From: Clostridia bacterium
Lineage (GTDB): Bacteria > Bacillota_A > Clostridia > Oscillospirales > CAG-272
Assembly: GCA_017453335.1 (NCBI GenBank)
Contig: JAFTKI010000051.1
Location: 1-62,913, forward strand
DNA: 62,913 nucleotides
Direction: 5' to 3'
Each line of letters opens with the position of its first letter. Position 1 is the stretch's first letter. The translations under genes and the position numbers were made by a program. The notes under the pieces are model-generated. The model did not search any database and was not told the DNA's origin. It was given only the letters and a program-made list of their open reading frames with translations. Below, one piece after another: positions 32,479-40,877 of the stretch.

Positions 32479-33405
32479 ATGAAAAGAATGGATTTTCACG
32501 TACACGCGCTGGACAATCCGGAGCTTTCCGCCAAGGCGTCGGCGGCTTATTTCCGTGAGATGTGCGAGACCTACGGATACGAGGGCGTTTGTGTGCTTGC
32601 TTTTTGCAAGCATGAAAACGACCCCAACAACGAGCTTGTGTTAGCCATCAAGGAGCACCTGCCCGGATCGTTTGCCTTTGCCTCTCCGCGTGTCGGGCAT
32701 GATTTTGCCAAGGATGCGGAATACTACATGAATAACGGCTTTGACGGCATCAAGCTGATCCGCGGGGGAAAGCCGAACCACCACCGTGAATGTGGTGAGC
32801 ATTTCTGGGACGATCCGATCTATGCCGAGATGTTTGCCTACTGCGAGGAAAACAGTGTTCCGATCACCCTGCATAACAACGACCCCTTGATCCATTGGGA
32901 TGTCAAAAATGCTCCTCAGCGTGCTATTGAGAGGGGCTGGGTGTATGATGAGACCTACCCTTCGCAGGCGACATTCTTTGAAAAGCTGGAAAAGGTTCTG
33001 GTACTTTATCCGCGGCTGAATATCGCTATCGCACACATGGGATTCTATTCGGACAATCTGCCCCACGCCGCCGAGCTGTTGGATCGGTACCCGAATCTGA
33101 AATTTGATGTCACCCCTGCGATTCTGATCTATGAGCAATTATCGCAAACTCCTGCCGAGAGTGAGGCGTTCTTCCGCAAGTACCACGACCGCCTGATCTT
33201 CGGCACCGATGCTGAGGCCGACCAAACGGGCGAGCGCAAAGCTTATACCAATCTGAAAAACCGACTCACGTCCGCATTTTTCGGCGGCGGCGAGCCTGTA
33301 ACGATCGAGGGCAGATACATTCACCCCATTCATTTGGAGCCTGAGATGCTTGAGAATATTTACTACAACAACGCAATAAGCTTTGTGGGACAGTTCCGCA
33401 AATAA
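32479..33405 (+). CDS. Amidohydrolase-2-type metal-dependent hydrolase
   Basis: The 308-residue protein is a TIM-barrel hydrolase of the amidohydrolase superfamily: FHVHA (metal site 1, residues 5-9), VPITLHNNDP (histidine of strand 5), NIAIAHMG (histidine of strand 6) and FGTDAE (the aspartate of strand 8). It is cytoplasmic. Members act as decarboxylases, lactonases or deacylases, and the substrate cannot be told from these motifs. AGGGGG precedes the ATG by about 10 nt. It is followed 24 nt later by a second metal-dependent hydrolase. Confidence 0.85.
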   Translation: MKRMDFHVHALDNPELSAKASAAYFREMCETYGYEGVCVLAFCKHENDPNNELVLAIKEHLPGSFAFASPRVGHDFAKDAEYYMNNGFDGIKLIRGGKPNHHRECGEHFWDDPIYAEMFAYCEENSVPITLHNNDPLIHWDVKNAPQRAIERGWVYDETYPSQATFFEKLEKVLVLYPRLNIAIAHMGFYSDNLPHAAELLDRYPNLKFDVTPAILIYEQLSQTPAESEAFFRKYHDRLIFGTDAEADQTGERKAYTNLKNRLTSAFFGGGEPVTIEGRYIHPIHLEPEMLENIYYNNAISFVGQFRK

Positions 33406-33429
33406 GCGACGCAACAAAGGAGAATTGAT

Positions 33430-34347
33430 ATGTACACGGATATGCTGGGTAAAAATCGCGTAAAGCTTGCATTACATCAACATTCCACACGCTCGGACGG
33501 AAAAGCGGCTCCCGAGGAGATCGCCCGTCTGTACCGCGAGTCGGGATACGATGCGGTTGCGCTGACCGACCACTGGGTGGAAAACTGTGACGAGGTGATC
33601 AACGGTATGCCGATATTGGCAGGCTGTGAATATCATGTTGTGAAATCGGGAAATGTCGGTCGGATACACGACAGTGCCGAAGGCATTTATCACATCGTTG
33701 GTTTGTGCTATGATCGGAGCCCGAATCTGCAGAAGGACGTAACGATTTCTCCGCAAGCGATCGTTGACGCGATTCACAGGGCGGGAGGTATTGCAATTCT
33801 TGCGCATCCTGCGTGGTCGTTCAACACCCCCGAGCAGATCGCAGCGCTTCACGGCATTGACGCGGTGGAGATTTATAACACCACATCCGCCTGTGCCTAC
33901 AATCGCCGTCCCGATTCTTCCATCATTTTGGATCAGCTTGCCGCACACCATGACATTCTTCTTCCGATCAGCGGTGCCGACGATAGCCATCGCTATACCC
34001 AAAAGGAGGGACGCTATTTCGATCATTGCCGCACATTTGTGATGGCGGAGTGCGACAGCGTAGAGCCGGAAGAGATCAAAAAGGCGATCCGTGAGCGTCG
34101 CTTTTACACGTCGCAGGGCCCCGAGATACACCTGTCTCGAAAGGGCAATCGCTTCATCGTTGATTGCTCGCCTGTGGCTGAAATCGCATTCTTCTCCAAT
34201 TTCGTGGTTGCGCACGGAAGCGTTTTGGAGGGTGAAAACCTGACGCATTATGAATTTACACCCAAAAAAGAGGGCATGAAATTCATCCGCGCAATGGTGA
34301 CCGATGCCGACGGCAACATGGCGTGGAGCCAATATATCAAGATTTGA
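33430..34347 (+). CDS. PHP-domain metal-dependent phosphoesterase-like protein
   Basis: The 305-residue protein has the four PHP motifs: HQHSTRSDG (about 16-24), ALTDHW, the GGIAILAHPAW histidine and the GADDSHR Asp-His pair. About 80 C-terminal residues (about 225-305) look like a beta-sandwich tail, as in some stand-alone PHP hydrolases. PHP enzymes bind three metals and cleave phosphoesters. AAAGGAG is 8 nt before the ATG. It is the second gene of a two-gene unit with the amidohydrolase; the pair may degrade a common small molecule. Confidence 0.88.
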   Translation: MYTDMLGKNRVKLALHQHSTRSDGKAAPEEIARLYRESGYDAVALTDHWVENCDEVINGMPILAGCEYHVVKSGNVGRIHDSAEGIYHIVGLCYDRSPNLQKDVTISPQAIVDAIHRAGGIAILAHPAWSFNTPEQIAALHGIDAVEIYNTTSACAYNRRPDSSIILDQLAAHHDILLPISGADDSHRYTQKEGRYFDHCRTFVMAECDSVEPEEIKKAIRERRFYTSQGPEIHLSRKGNRFIVDCSPVAEIAFFSNFVVAHGSVLEGENLTHYEFTPKKEGMKFIRAMVTDADGNMAWSQYIKI

Positions 34348-34356
34348 ATTGAAAAT

Positions 34357-34396
34357 AACGCACCGCGTATTGCAATTTTGCACGTACACGATGCGT
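34357..34396 (+). terminator. Imperfect terminator after the PHP gene
   Basis: AACGCA at 34357 pairs with TGCGTT ending at 34396 and the interior pairs partly. TTTT then follows. Confidence 0.5.
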
Positions 34397-34443
34397 TTTT
34401 CGCTTTTTGGTGCAAGAAAGTTGTTAAAATAAAGAAAAAATTC

Positions 34444-34472
34444 TTGACGAAACGAAAAAAGCGTGTTATAAT
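34444..34472 (+). promoter_or_regulatory. Promoter of tyrS
   Basis: TTGACG (34444-34449), 17 bp and TATAAT (34467-34472). The leader is only about 55 nt, too short for a T-box. Confidence 0.9.
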
Positions 34473-34533
34473 AAACGGACGACTGCCGAGAGCGGTCAAA
34501 GATTTGGATAGCGAAAAACAGGAGGACGAACTC

Positions 34534-35760
34534 ATGACATTGTATGAGGAATTGAAATGGAGAGGTCTGATTCAGGACATTTCCGACCCAAAGCTGATTG
34601 ACAAACTGAACGCGGGAGGACTGACGTTCTATATCGGAACCGACCCTACTGCCGATAGCTTGCATTTGGGACATTATTCGTCCTTTTTGATTACGCGTCG
34701 TTTGGCAGCAGCAGGACACAAGCCCCTTCTCTTGGTGGGCGTGGCAACTGCGCTGATCGGTGACCCCAGAGGTACCGTGGAGCGTAAGCTTTCCGACCGT
34801 GATGAGGTCCTGCACAACTTTGAGTGCTTGAAAAAGCAGGTGCAAAGCATCTTCCCGTACGAGGTTGTAAACAACTACGATTGGGTAAAAGACATCAACG
34901 TGGTAGATTTCTTCCGTGATTACGGCAAATACATCAACGTTGGTTATATGCTCAGCAAGGATCTGATCCGCCGCCAGATGGAAAGCGGAATTTCCTATGC
35001 GGAGTTTTCTTACATGCTCATTCAGGGCTTGGATTTCAAGTATCTGCATGAAAACAGAGGCGTTGACCTGCAGGTTGCGGGCTCCGACCAGTGGGGTAAC
35101 ATCACCACGGGTATCGAGCTGATCCGCAAGACCACGGGTGACGAGGTGTACGCCTTTACCATGCCGCTGGTGACCGACTCTCACGGCAACAAGTTTGGCA
35201 AGAGCGAGGGCAATGCGGTATGGCTGGATAAGAACAAGACCAGCTCCTACCAGCTCTATCAGTTCCTGCTCAACTCCGAGGACAGCATGGTGATTGAATA
35301 CCTCAAGCGTCTGACCTTCCTCACCCCCGACGAGATCGAGGCGATCGCGGCAGAGCACAATGCGGCTCCCGAAAAGAGACTGGCACAGAAGAAGCTGGCA
35401 GAGGAGATCTTGCGCGACCTGCACGGCGAGGGTGCTTACGAGTCTGCCGTGAAGATCAGTGAGCTGCTCTTTGCTGGACAGATCAAGGAGATCCCGCTCA
35501 ACGATTTGTTGGCAGGACTCAAGGACGTTCCTCACTTCACCACCAAGGGTGGCAACGTGATGGACGTGCTGGTGGATGCAAAGATCTGCTCCTCTAAGCG
35601 TGAGGCGCGTGAGTTTATTTCCAACGGCTCTCTCACGCTCAACGGCGACGTTTTGCGCGCAACCGATGCCGAGATCAATGCCGATTCCTGCCTGGGCGGC
35701 AAGTATCTGGTGGTTCGCCGCGGCAAGAAGAAGTACTACCTGGGCGAGCTTGAGGCTTGA
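34534..35760 (+). CDS. tyrS: Tyrosyl-tRNA synthetase
   Basis: The 408-residue enzyme charges tRNA-Tyr. The class I HIGH motif reads HLGH (about 48-51) and the KMSKS loop reads KFGKS (about 228-232). YIGTDPTADSLHLGH, GSDQWGNI and LIQGLDF are the tyrosine-site motifs. An S4 RNA-binding domain with AREFISNGSLTLNG closes the protein. The frame is open upstream, but AGGAGG ends 6-7 nt before the ATG at 34534, where the family begins. A second-type gene follows after 72 nt without a clear terminator between. Confidence 0.97.
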   Translation: MTLYEELKWRGLIQDISDPKLIDKLNAGGLTFYIGTDPTADSLHLGHYSSFLITRRLAAAGHKPLLLVGVATALIGDPRGTVERKLSDRDEVLHNFECLKKQVQSIFPYEVVNNYDWVKDINVVDFFRDYGKYINVGYMLSKDLIRRQMESGISYAEFSYMLIQGLDFKYLHENRGVDLQVAGSDQWGNITTGIELIRKTTGDEVYAFTMPLVTDSHGNKFGKSEGNAVWLDKNKTSSYQLYQFLLNSEDSMVIEYLKRLTFLTPDEIEAIAAEHNAAPEKRLAQKKLAEEILRDLHGEGAYESAVKISELLFAGQIKEIPLNDLLAGLKDVPHFTTKGGNVMDVLVDAKICSSKREAREFISNGSLTLNGDVLRATDAEINADSCLGGKYLVVRRGKKKYYLGELEA

Positions 35761-35832
35761 TTTTCCACATTTTTTACAACAACTTCAATCACAAATCGGG
35801 CAACGGCTGTTGCTCATAAGGAGGATATGATT

Positions 35833-36690
35833 ATGAAACTTGGTGTTATCAGCGATTGCTTCAAAAAATCGATGGAGGAGAGCATTGCGGCAGCGGCGGC
35901 ACTCAAGCTGTCGGGTATTCAGATGTACGCGGTCAGCGGTGATATCTGCCCCGAAAATCTGACCGATGCCGATATTGCGCGCTATTGCAAGCTGTTGGCA
36001 GATAATAATCTGGCTGTCAGCGCACTGTGCGGCGACCTGGGCGGTCACGGCTTTGAGATCGCAAAGGACAATGCGGAAAGAATCGAAAAGACCAAGGCGA
36101 TCGTCGATCTGGCGGTTAAATTCGGCACGAAGGTGGTTACCACCCACATCGGTGTGATCCCCGAGGATACCGCTTGCGAGAAATATCAGACCATGCTGGC
36201 GGCTCTTCGTGAGTGCGGTGCTTATGCTGCAAGCAAGGGCGTTACGCTGGCAATCGAGACCGGTCCCGAGGTGGCTCCCGTTCTCAATACCTTCGTTCGC
36301 GCCGCAGGCGAGGGCGTTGGTGTAAACCTTGACCCCGCAAACTTCGTGATGGTAACCGGACAGAATCCCGCAGAGGCAGTATACCTGTTGCGCGAGAAGA
36401 TCGTTCACACCCATCTCAAGGACGGAAAAATGCTCAAGAAGTCGGATCCCGTTGAGATCTACCGTTGCTTTGCCGAGGGCGGTATCGATGCGCTCAACGT
36501 AGCCGATTACTTCATCGAAACTCCCATTGGCGAGGGTGATGTTGATTTTGCCGCATATCTGAAGGCTTTGCGTGAGGTCGGCTTCAACGGCTACCTGACC
36601 ATCGAGCGTGAGACAGGTGCCGATCCTTCGGCGGACATCACCAAGGCGGCAGGCTACATCCGCGAGGGCTTTGCTCAGTATCTTGACTGA
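35833..36690 (+). CDS. Sugar phosphate isomerase/epimerase-like TIM barrel protein
   Basis: The 285-residue protein belongs to the AP endonuclease family 2 fold that contains xylose isomerase-like epimerases. Metal-site landmarks are VTTHIGVIP, LAIETGPE, VGVNLDPANF, HTHLKDG and a final YLTIERETG. It is cytoplasmic. Members isomerise or epimerise free sugars and inositols; the substrate is not evident. Of two ATGs, the one at 35833 has GGAGG at 8 nt and is preferred over 35827 at 2-3 nt. It may be read from the tyrS promoter. Confidence 0.88.
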   Translation: MKLGVISDCFKKSMEESIAAAAALKLSGIQMYAVSGDICPENLTDADIARYCKLLADNNLAVSALCGDLGGHGFEIAKDNAERIEKTKAIVDLAVKFGTKVVTTHIGVIPEDTACEKYQTMLAALRECGAYAASKGVTLAIETGPEVAPVLNTFVRAAGEGVGVNLDPANFVMVTGQNPAEAVYLLREKIVHTHLKDGKMLKKSDPVEIYRCFAEGGIDALNVADYFIETPIGEGDVDFAAYLKALREVGFNGYLTIERETGADPSADITKAAGYIREGFAQYLD

Positions 36691-36723
36691 AAAATCGGGT
36701 TTTAGAAACCCTACATAAAAACA

Positions 36724-36777
36724 GGATCCGAATTTTGGCTGAGTTGCACAACGCCGATTTTCGGATCCCGTTTTTTT
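36724..36777 (+). terminator. Terminator of the isomerase-like gene
   Basis: GGATCCGAA (36724-36732) pairs with TTCGGATCC (36760-36768), with a further GGC/GCC pairing inside, followed by CG and seven T. Confidence 0.85.
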
Positions 36778-36796
36778 GCTCCAAAACAAAAAAATC

Positions 36797-36850
36797 GATA
36801 ACCCTTGAATAAAAAAATGTTATTGAAGTTTCGCCCGATTCAGATATAAT
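36797..36850 (+). promoter_or_regulatory. Promoter and putative operator of hydrolase gene 1
   Basis: TTGAAG (36823-36828), 16 bp and TATAAT (36845-36850). GATAAC (36797-36802) and GTTATT (36819-36824) are an inverted pair 16 nt apart that overlaps the -35. The identical arrangement is found before hydrolase gene 3. A hairpin formed by CATTACGGGG and CCCCG..AATG lies in the leader. Confidence 0.75.
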
Positions 36851-36930
36851 TGAAGCACCGAAAAACGCATTACGGGGTCAAAAAACAATAGCCCCGAAGT
36901 TTTGGAATGCGAGAAAAGGAGCCTTTGCCA

Positions 36931-38607
36931 ATGAATATTTTAGAGGTTTGTAAAAAGGTTGCTCCCGCTGCCGAATCGATCGGCTTGAAGGACGGGGGCG
37001 AGCTGATTTTGATGAAGGAAAGCTCGGTTGAGCAGTACCGTGAGGTGATCGCGGCTGTACAGGCTGAGGGCTTTGTATATGACAGCGACCGCCAAGAGGG
37101 TGACGCGCTGTTTACCACCTGCGCAAAGGGCGGTCATGTGCTGTTGATCTCTTATATTCCGCTTGATCGTGCAACGCGCGTGATTTCGGAAGAAAACACC
37201 GTGATCCCTCCGCGTGACACCGAGGCAAAAAAGCTTTGCACGCCCTTGATGACACAGCTCAAGACTCCGTATCTGATCTGTGACTGCGGCATGTCGTATC
37301 TGATGCGTCTGTGCGACGGCAGATTCATTATCGTTGACGGCGGTCTTGGCGAATATGAGGAAACCGAGCATCTTCTGGAGCTGATGGAGGAGCAGAATGT
37401 GTTGGGCGGCAAGCCGATTATCGAGGCTTGGTACATCACGCACTGGCACGGCGACCATTATTTCGTAATGTGCGACATGATGGAGCGCTTCGGCGACCGT
37501 GTGGAGTTCCGCACCATGCTCGTCAACACGCCCCTGATGTATGATTTCCCCAACCGCGTAAAGGCTGTTATGGCGGCGCATCCCGAGATCCGTATGATCG
37601 TTCCTCATACGGGACAGCGCTTCGTTTATGCTGACGCGATTCTTGATGTTTTGTATGCTTGCGAGGACCATTATCCCGGTGAGTTCAGAGATTCCAACGA
37701 CACCTCTACCGTGATCCGCATGACCTTTGCGGGCCGCCGCGTGATGTGGCTTGGCGATTCCTCGCCTCTTTCCTCGAACATTATTGCCGACCGTTTCCCC
37801 AAGGAGTCCCTGGTTTGCGAATTCTTGCAGGTTGGACACCACGGATACACCGGCGGCTCGCACCGTATGTACCGCGCCGCAAACCCCGAGGTTCTTTTGT
37901 GGCCCTGCCCCGACTACTGGTATGCAATGGTAAAATATTGGGGCTCCAACCACGTGCTTCTCAACGAGTCTCCCCGTTGCAAGGCGATCTTCGTTGCGGG
38001 ACATCAGGAAACCACCTTTGATATGACCAAGCCCGTTGTACCGCACGAGCCTTGGCGCTTCTTTGAGGACGGTGAGACCGTTTACGAGCAGGATTTCTCG
38101 TGCAACCGTGTCATCGATCTGGGCTGGAACTTTGTAACGGGCGGCACGCACGGCTATCGCGCGCCCAAGGTTGTGTTGAACGAGAAGAGTGCAACCGTTA
38201 CCACCGCCGCACAGGATGCATACGCCGTTTTGCAGTTCGTTTGGCGCGCCCAGATGGATTGTATGTCTGCGTTCACGCTTTCCTTCTCGGGTAAGCTGAC
38301 CGAGGGAGCGGAAAAGTTTGGTTTGTTCTACAGATATCCGTTGCTCAAGGGCTACGAGCTGAGCGGCGAATGGCACAGAAACAGCTTCTGCGAGGACGAT
38401 GCGATGTGGTTTGCTCCCACGGTTGCTGACGGAAGCTTTGACTACTGCATCAAGTTCGACGCCGACACGCGCAATGCCGTTGTGTACGAAAACGGCGCAG
38501 AGATCGCGCAGTACAAGTATCGCAAGGAGCAGGGAAGTGCGCTGTACTACCTCCTCCGCAACGGCGAAGTGACCTTCGACCACATCAAGCTGGTTAAGGG
38601 TGTTTAA
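36931..38607 (+). CDS. Metallo-beta-lactamase-fold hydrolase, paralogue 1
   Basis: The 558-residue cytoplasmic protein has no signal peptide. A unique N-terminal domain (about 1-110) is followed by an MBL core: RFIIVDGG (about 131-138), the metal motif THWHGDH (His171, His173, Asp175, His176), VMWLGDSS and QVGHHGY with a further metal histidine. About 200 C-terminal residues end IKLVKGV, an ending all three paralogues share. The fold resembles the hydrolase part of ComEC-type proteins; the reaction is unknown. The ATG at 36931 follows AAAGGAG by 9 nt. It has its own promoter and terminator. Confidence 0.88.
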   Translation: MNILEVCKKVAPAAESIGLKDGGELILMKESSVEQYREVIAAVQAEGFVYDSDRQEGDALFTTCAKGGHVLLISYIPLDRATRVISEENTVIPPRDTEAKKLCTPLMTQLKTPYLICDCGMSYLMRLCDGRFIIVDGGLGEYEETEHLLELMEEQNVLGGKPIIEAWYITHWHGDHYFVMCDMMERFGDRVEFRTMLVNTPLMYDFPNRVKAVMAAHPEIRMIVPHTGQRFVYADAILDVLYACEDHYPGEFRDSNDTSTVIRMTFAGRRVMWLGDSSPLSSNIIADRFPKESLVCEFLQVGHHGYTGGSHRMYRAANPEVLLWPCPDYWYAMVKYWGSNHVLLNESPRCKAIFVAGHQETTFDMTKPVVPHEPWRFFEDGETVYEQDFSCNRVIDLGWNFVTGGTHGYRAPKVVLNEKSATVTTAAQDAYAVLQFVWRAQMDCMSAFTLSFSGKLTEGAEKFGLFYRYPLLKGYELSGEWHRNSFCEDDAMWFAPTVADGSFDYCIKFDADTRNAVVYENGAEIAQYKYRKEQGSALYYLLRNGEVTFDHIKLVKGV

Positions 38608-38621
38608 TTGATTTTTATCGG

Positions 38622-38655
38622 AACGCCCCGCGGTGCAAACCGCGGGGCGTTTTTG
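38622..38655 (+). terminator. Terminator of hydrolase gene 1
   Basis: AACGCCCCGCGG (38622-38633) and CCGCGGGGCGTT (38640-38651), 12 bp, followed by T's. Confidence 0.95.
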
Positions 38656-38688
38656 AATTTGATATATTTTTAACTTTCCGAATATGGA

Positions 38689-38717
38689 TTGACTTTTTTC
38701 TTGGAAAAGGGTATAAT
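38689..38717 (+). promoter_or_regulatory. Promoter of hydrolase gene 2
   Basis: TTGACT (38689-38694), 17 bp and TATAAT (38712-38717). The GATAAC-N16-GTTATT pair of the other two is absent. Confidence 0.88.
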
Positions 38718-38748
38718 GTGGTCAAATCAACCGATCGGAGGGGTTAAA

Positions 38749-40404
38749 ATGGAAATACTGCGCACGTTGCGGTCGATCGAAAAATATACCGAGAGCATTC
38801 CGTGTTATTTGGACGGGCAGGAGCTGTTTTTGATCCGAAAAGCATCCCGTGAGCGCTTTTTTGCAGTGCTGGATGTGCTGCAGTCGCTGGGATTTACACA
38901 GCGGAGCGAGCGGCAGAGGGGAGAGGTCCTGTTTCATGTTCTGGAACGCGGAAACGAGGCGCTGTTTTGCTCCTATTCGCCCAACGATAAATTCATCCGT
39001 GTGGTGCGCGAGCTCAACCATCTGTTCCCTGTGGAAAGTTCTGCACAAGGGGATTTGCGTGTTGCTCCTTTGGTCACACAGCTTCGGGGCGCGTATCTCG
39101 GCACCGATGCGGGAATGGGATACCTGATCCGTTTGTGCGACGGCAGATTTATTTTGATCGATGGCTTTGTCGGCGAGTACGAGGAGCCCGATTATCTGAT
39201 GGAAACGATCCTTGCGCAACATACGGGGGAGGGAAAGCCCGTGATCGCGGCGTGGTTTATCACACATCCGCACGGCGACCATTATTTCGGTACTGCCCGC
39301 TTTATGAAAAAATACGGCGAGGCGGTGGAATTGAAGCATCTGATCTACAACTTCCCGCGTGCCGATATGGTCCATTTCAGCAACCCTGCCGAATTTTACG
39401 AGATGGTGGAGAATTGGAAAGACCGTATTGAAATTTACACACCCCATGCGGGCGAGCGATTCGTGTATGCCGATGCAAGCTTTGAGGTGCTGTTTACGGG
39501 TGAGGATCTTTATCCCGACCGTGAGCTGACCTGCAACAGCACATCGCTTGTGATGATGATGGAGCTGGCGGGACGGCGCGTGCTTTGGCTGGGCGACTTG
39601 AAAAAGGACGGCGGCGATTTTATTGCCAGACGCTATCCCGCCGATTTGCTTGATTGCGAATTTTTGCAGGTTGGCCACCACGGCTACGGCATCAACTCCA
39701 AAAAGCTTTACCGCGCGGTCAATCCCAAGGTTTTGATGTGGCCGTGTGCCGATTATTGGTTCCCGGTGGTCAGTCTTTTGGAGCCGAACCAATTGCTTCT
39801 TGCGCATGAGAGCATTGAGGTGTTGGATATATGCGGTCAGCAGGAGGTGACCTACGACTTCACCAAGCCTGTGAAGCAAACGACACCGTACCGCGATTTT
39901 GCGGACGGAGAAACGGTATACGAGGAGCATTTTTGCGGGACGCGTGTGCTGGATCTTTGGTGGAACAGTGTTGTGGGCGGAGCTTCAGGCTACCGTGTTC
40001 CCACGCTTTCTTTGGAGGCGGGAGAACTGACCGTTGAAAGCCTGCACGGCGAGATCTCGGTACTGCAATTTGTTCAACGGGGACAAATGGATCGTCTTGC
40101 CGATTTCACGCTTTCGGTGCGCGGACGGGTAGAGCCCGATGCCGAAATGCTGGGCTTGTTCTGGAATTATCCGAATGTCACGGTGTTTGATGAAAACGAA
40201 GTGCTTCCGATCCCGATCGGTGAGAACGGTGCGGTGGATTTTTGCCTTGTGACCGATTCAGCAACCGGTATTGCAAGGGTATATAACGGTGGCGAAAAGA
40301 CTGGAGAGATCCCGTACGAAAAACGCGCCGACAGCTCGTTGAATTTTGTTTTGAAGAACGCAACGCTGCATCTGAATTCGATAAAACTGGTAAAGGGTGT
40401 CTGA
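38749..40404 (+). CDS. Metallo-beta-lactamase-fold hydrolase, paralogue 2
   Basis: The 551-residue cytoplasmic protein is clearly homologous to the neighbours: RFILIDGFVGEYEEPDYL, THPHGDH (His173, His175, Asp177, His178), VLWLGDLKK, QVGHHGYG and the final IKLVKGV. It is the most divergent of the three. Its motif has Pro where paralogue 1 has Trp. GGAGGGG is 5 nt before the ATG; the frame is open back to 38689 but that overlaps the promoter. It is monocistronic. Confidence 0.88.
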   Translation: MEILRTLRSIEKYTESIPCYLDGQELFLIRKASRERFFAVLDVLQSLGFTQRSERQRGEVLFHVLERGNEALFCSYSPNDKFIRVVRELNHLFPVESSAQGDLRVAPLVTQLRGAYLGTDAGMGYLIRLCDGRFILIDGFVGEYEEPDYLMETILAQHTGEGKPVIAAWFITHPHGDHYFGTARFMKKYGEAVELKHLIYNFPRADMVHFSNPAEFYEMVENWKDRIEIYTPHAGERFVYADASFEVLFTGEDLYPDRELTCNSTSLVMMMELAGRRVLWLGDLKKDGGDFIARRYPADLLDCEFLQVGHHGYGINSKKLYRAVNPKVLMWPCADYWFPVVSLLEPNQLLLAHESIEVLDICGQQEVTYDFTKPVKQTTPYRDFADGETVYEEHFCGTRVLDLWWNSVVGGASGYRVPTLSLEAGELTVESLHGEISVLQFVQRGQMDRLADFTLSVRGRVEPDAEMLGLFWNYPNVTVFDENEVLPIPIGENGAVDFCLVTDSATGIARVYNGGEKTGEIPYEKRADSSLNFVLKNATLHLNSIKLVKGV

Positions 40405-40420
40405 GGTCACTTTTCTATAC

Positions 40421-40463
40421 GGCAAGACTCCGTTCGGTCGGGCGGAGCCTTGCTTGTTTTTTT
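40421..40463 (+). terminator. Terminator of hydrolase gene 2
   Basis: GGCAAG-A-CTCCG (40421-40432) pairs with CGGAG-C-CTTGC (40443-40453), then a run of seven T. Confidence 0.88.
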
Positions 40464-40613
40464 GCAACACCTTTTTGGGCGCGATTCTGCGGCTGTTTGG
40501 GGAGTGTTGCTAAAATGGATAACTATTTTTTAGTCATAATGCACAAACCTTGAACAAAACAGGTGTTTTTGAGGCGAAAAGTTAAAAAAATGTTAATTAT
40601 AAACCAAAAAAAT

Positions 40614-40668
40614 GATAACCCTTTTCCAAAAATGGGTTATTGCAGGAGAATACGAAATCCTATATAAT
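40614..40668 (+). promoter_or_regulatory. Promoter and putative operator of hydrolase gene 3 operon
   Basis: TTGCAG (40640-40645), 17 bp and TATAAT (40663-40668). GATAAC (40614-40619) and GTTATT (40636-40641) are again 16 nt apart and overlap the -35, as before gene 1. Here the arms extend to ATAACCC/GGGTTAT. Confidence 0.8.
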
Positions 40669-40877
40669 ATGAGTACGAATGTGAAAAAAGTTTCAAAAAA
40701 CCGCCTTCGTGCAAAAGCCATTGTGAAAAATGACAATAGTTTTTGAAAAGCGAGTCTCCTCGCGCGTTTTTTATACACACGCGCGCGGGTACGCGCGTCT
40801 CCGAGACGGTCGGCGAAACAAAATTCGTTCATGCTTTGAGCCGTCGGCTCAAAAGAACAGGAAAGGAAGTCATTACC
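40669..40877 (+). other. About 200-nt structured leader
   Basis: Between the start site and the ATG of hydrolase gene 3 lie a 6-bp CG-rich pairing at about 40781-40801 (ACGCGC with GCGCGT) and the hairpin TTTGAGCC-gtc-GGCTCAAA (about 40835-40853), 11 nt before the ribosome-binding site. I do not recognise a known riboswitch. Confidence 0.45.

Noticed and set aside
34473..34533. A T-box leader for tyrS
   Set aside because: The leader is about 55 nt and has neither a specifier stem nor an antiterminator.
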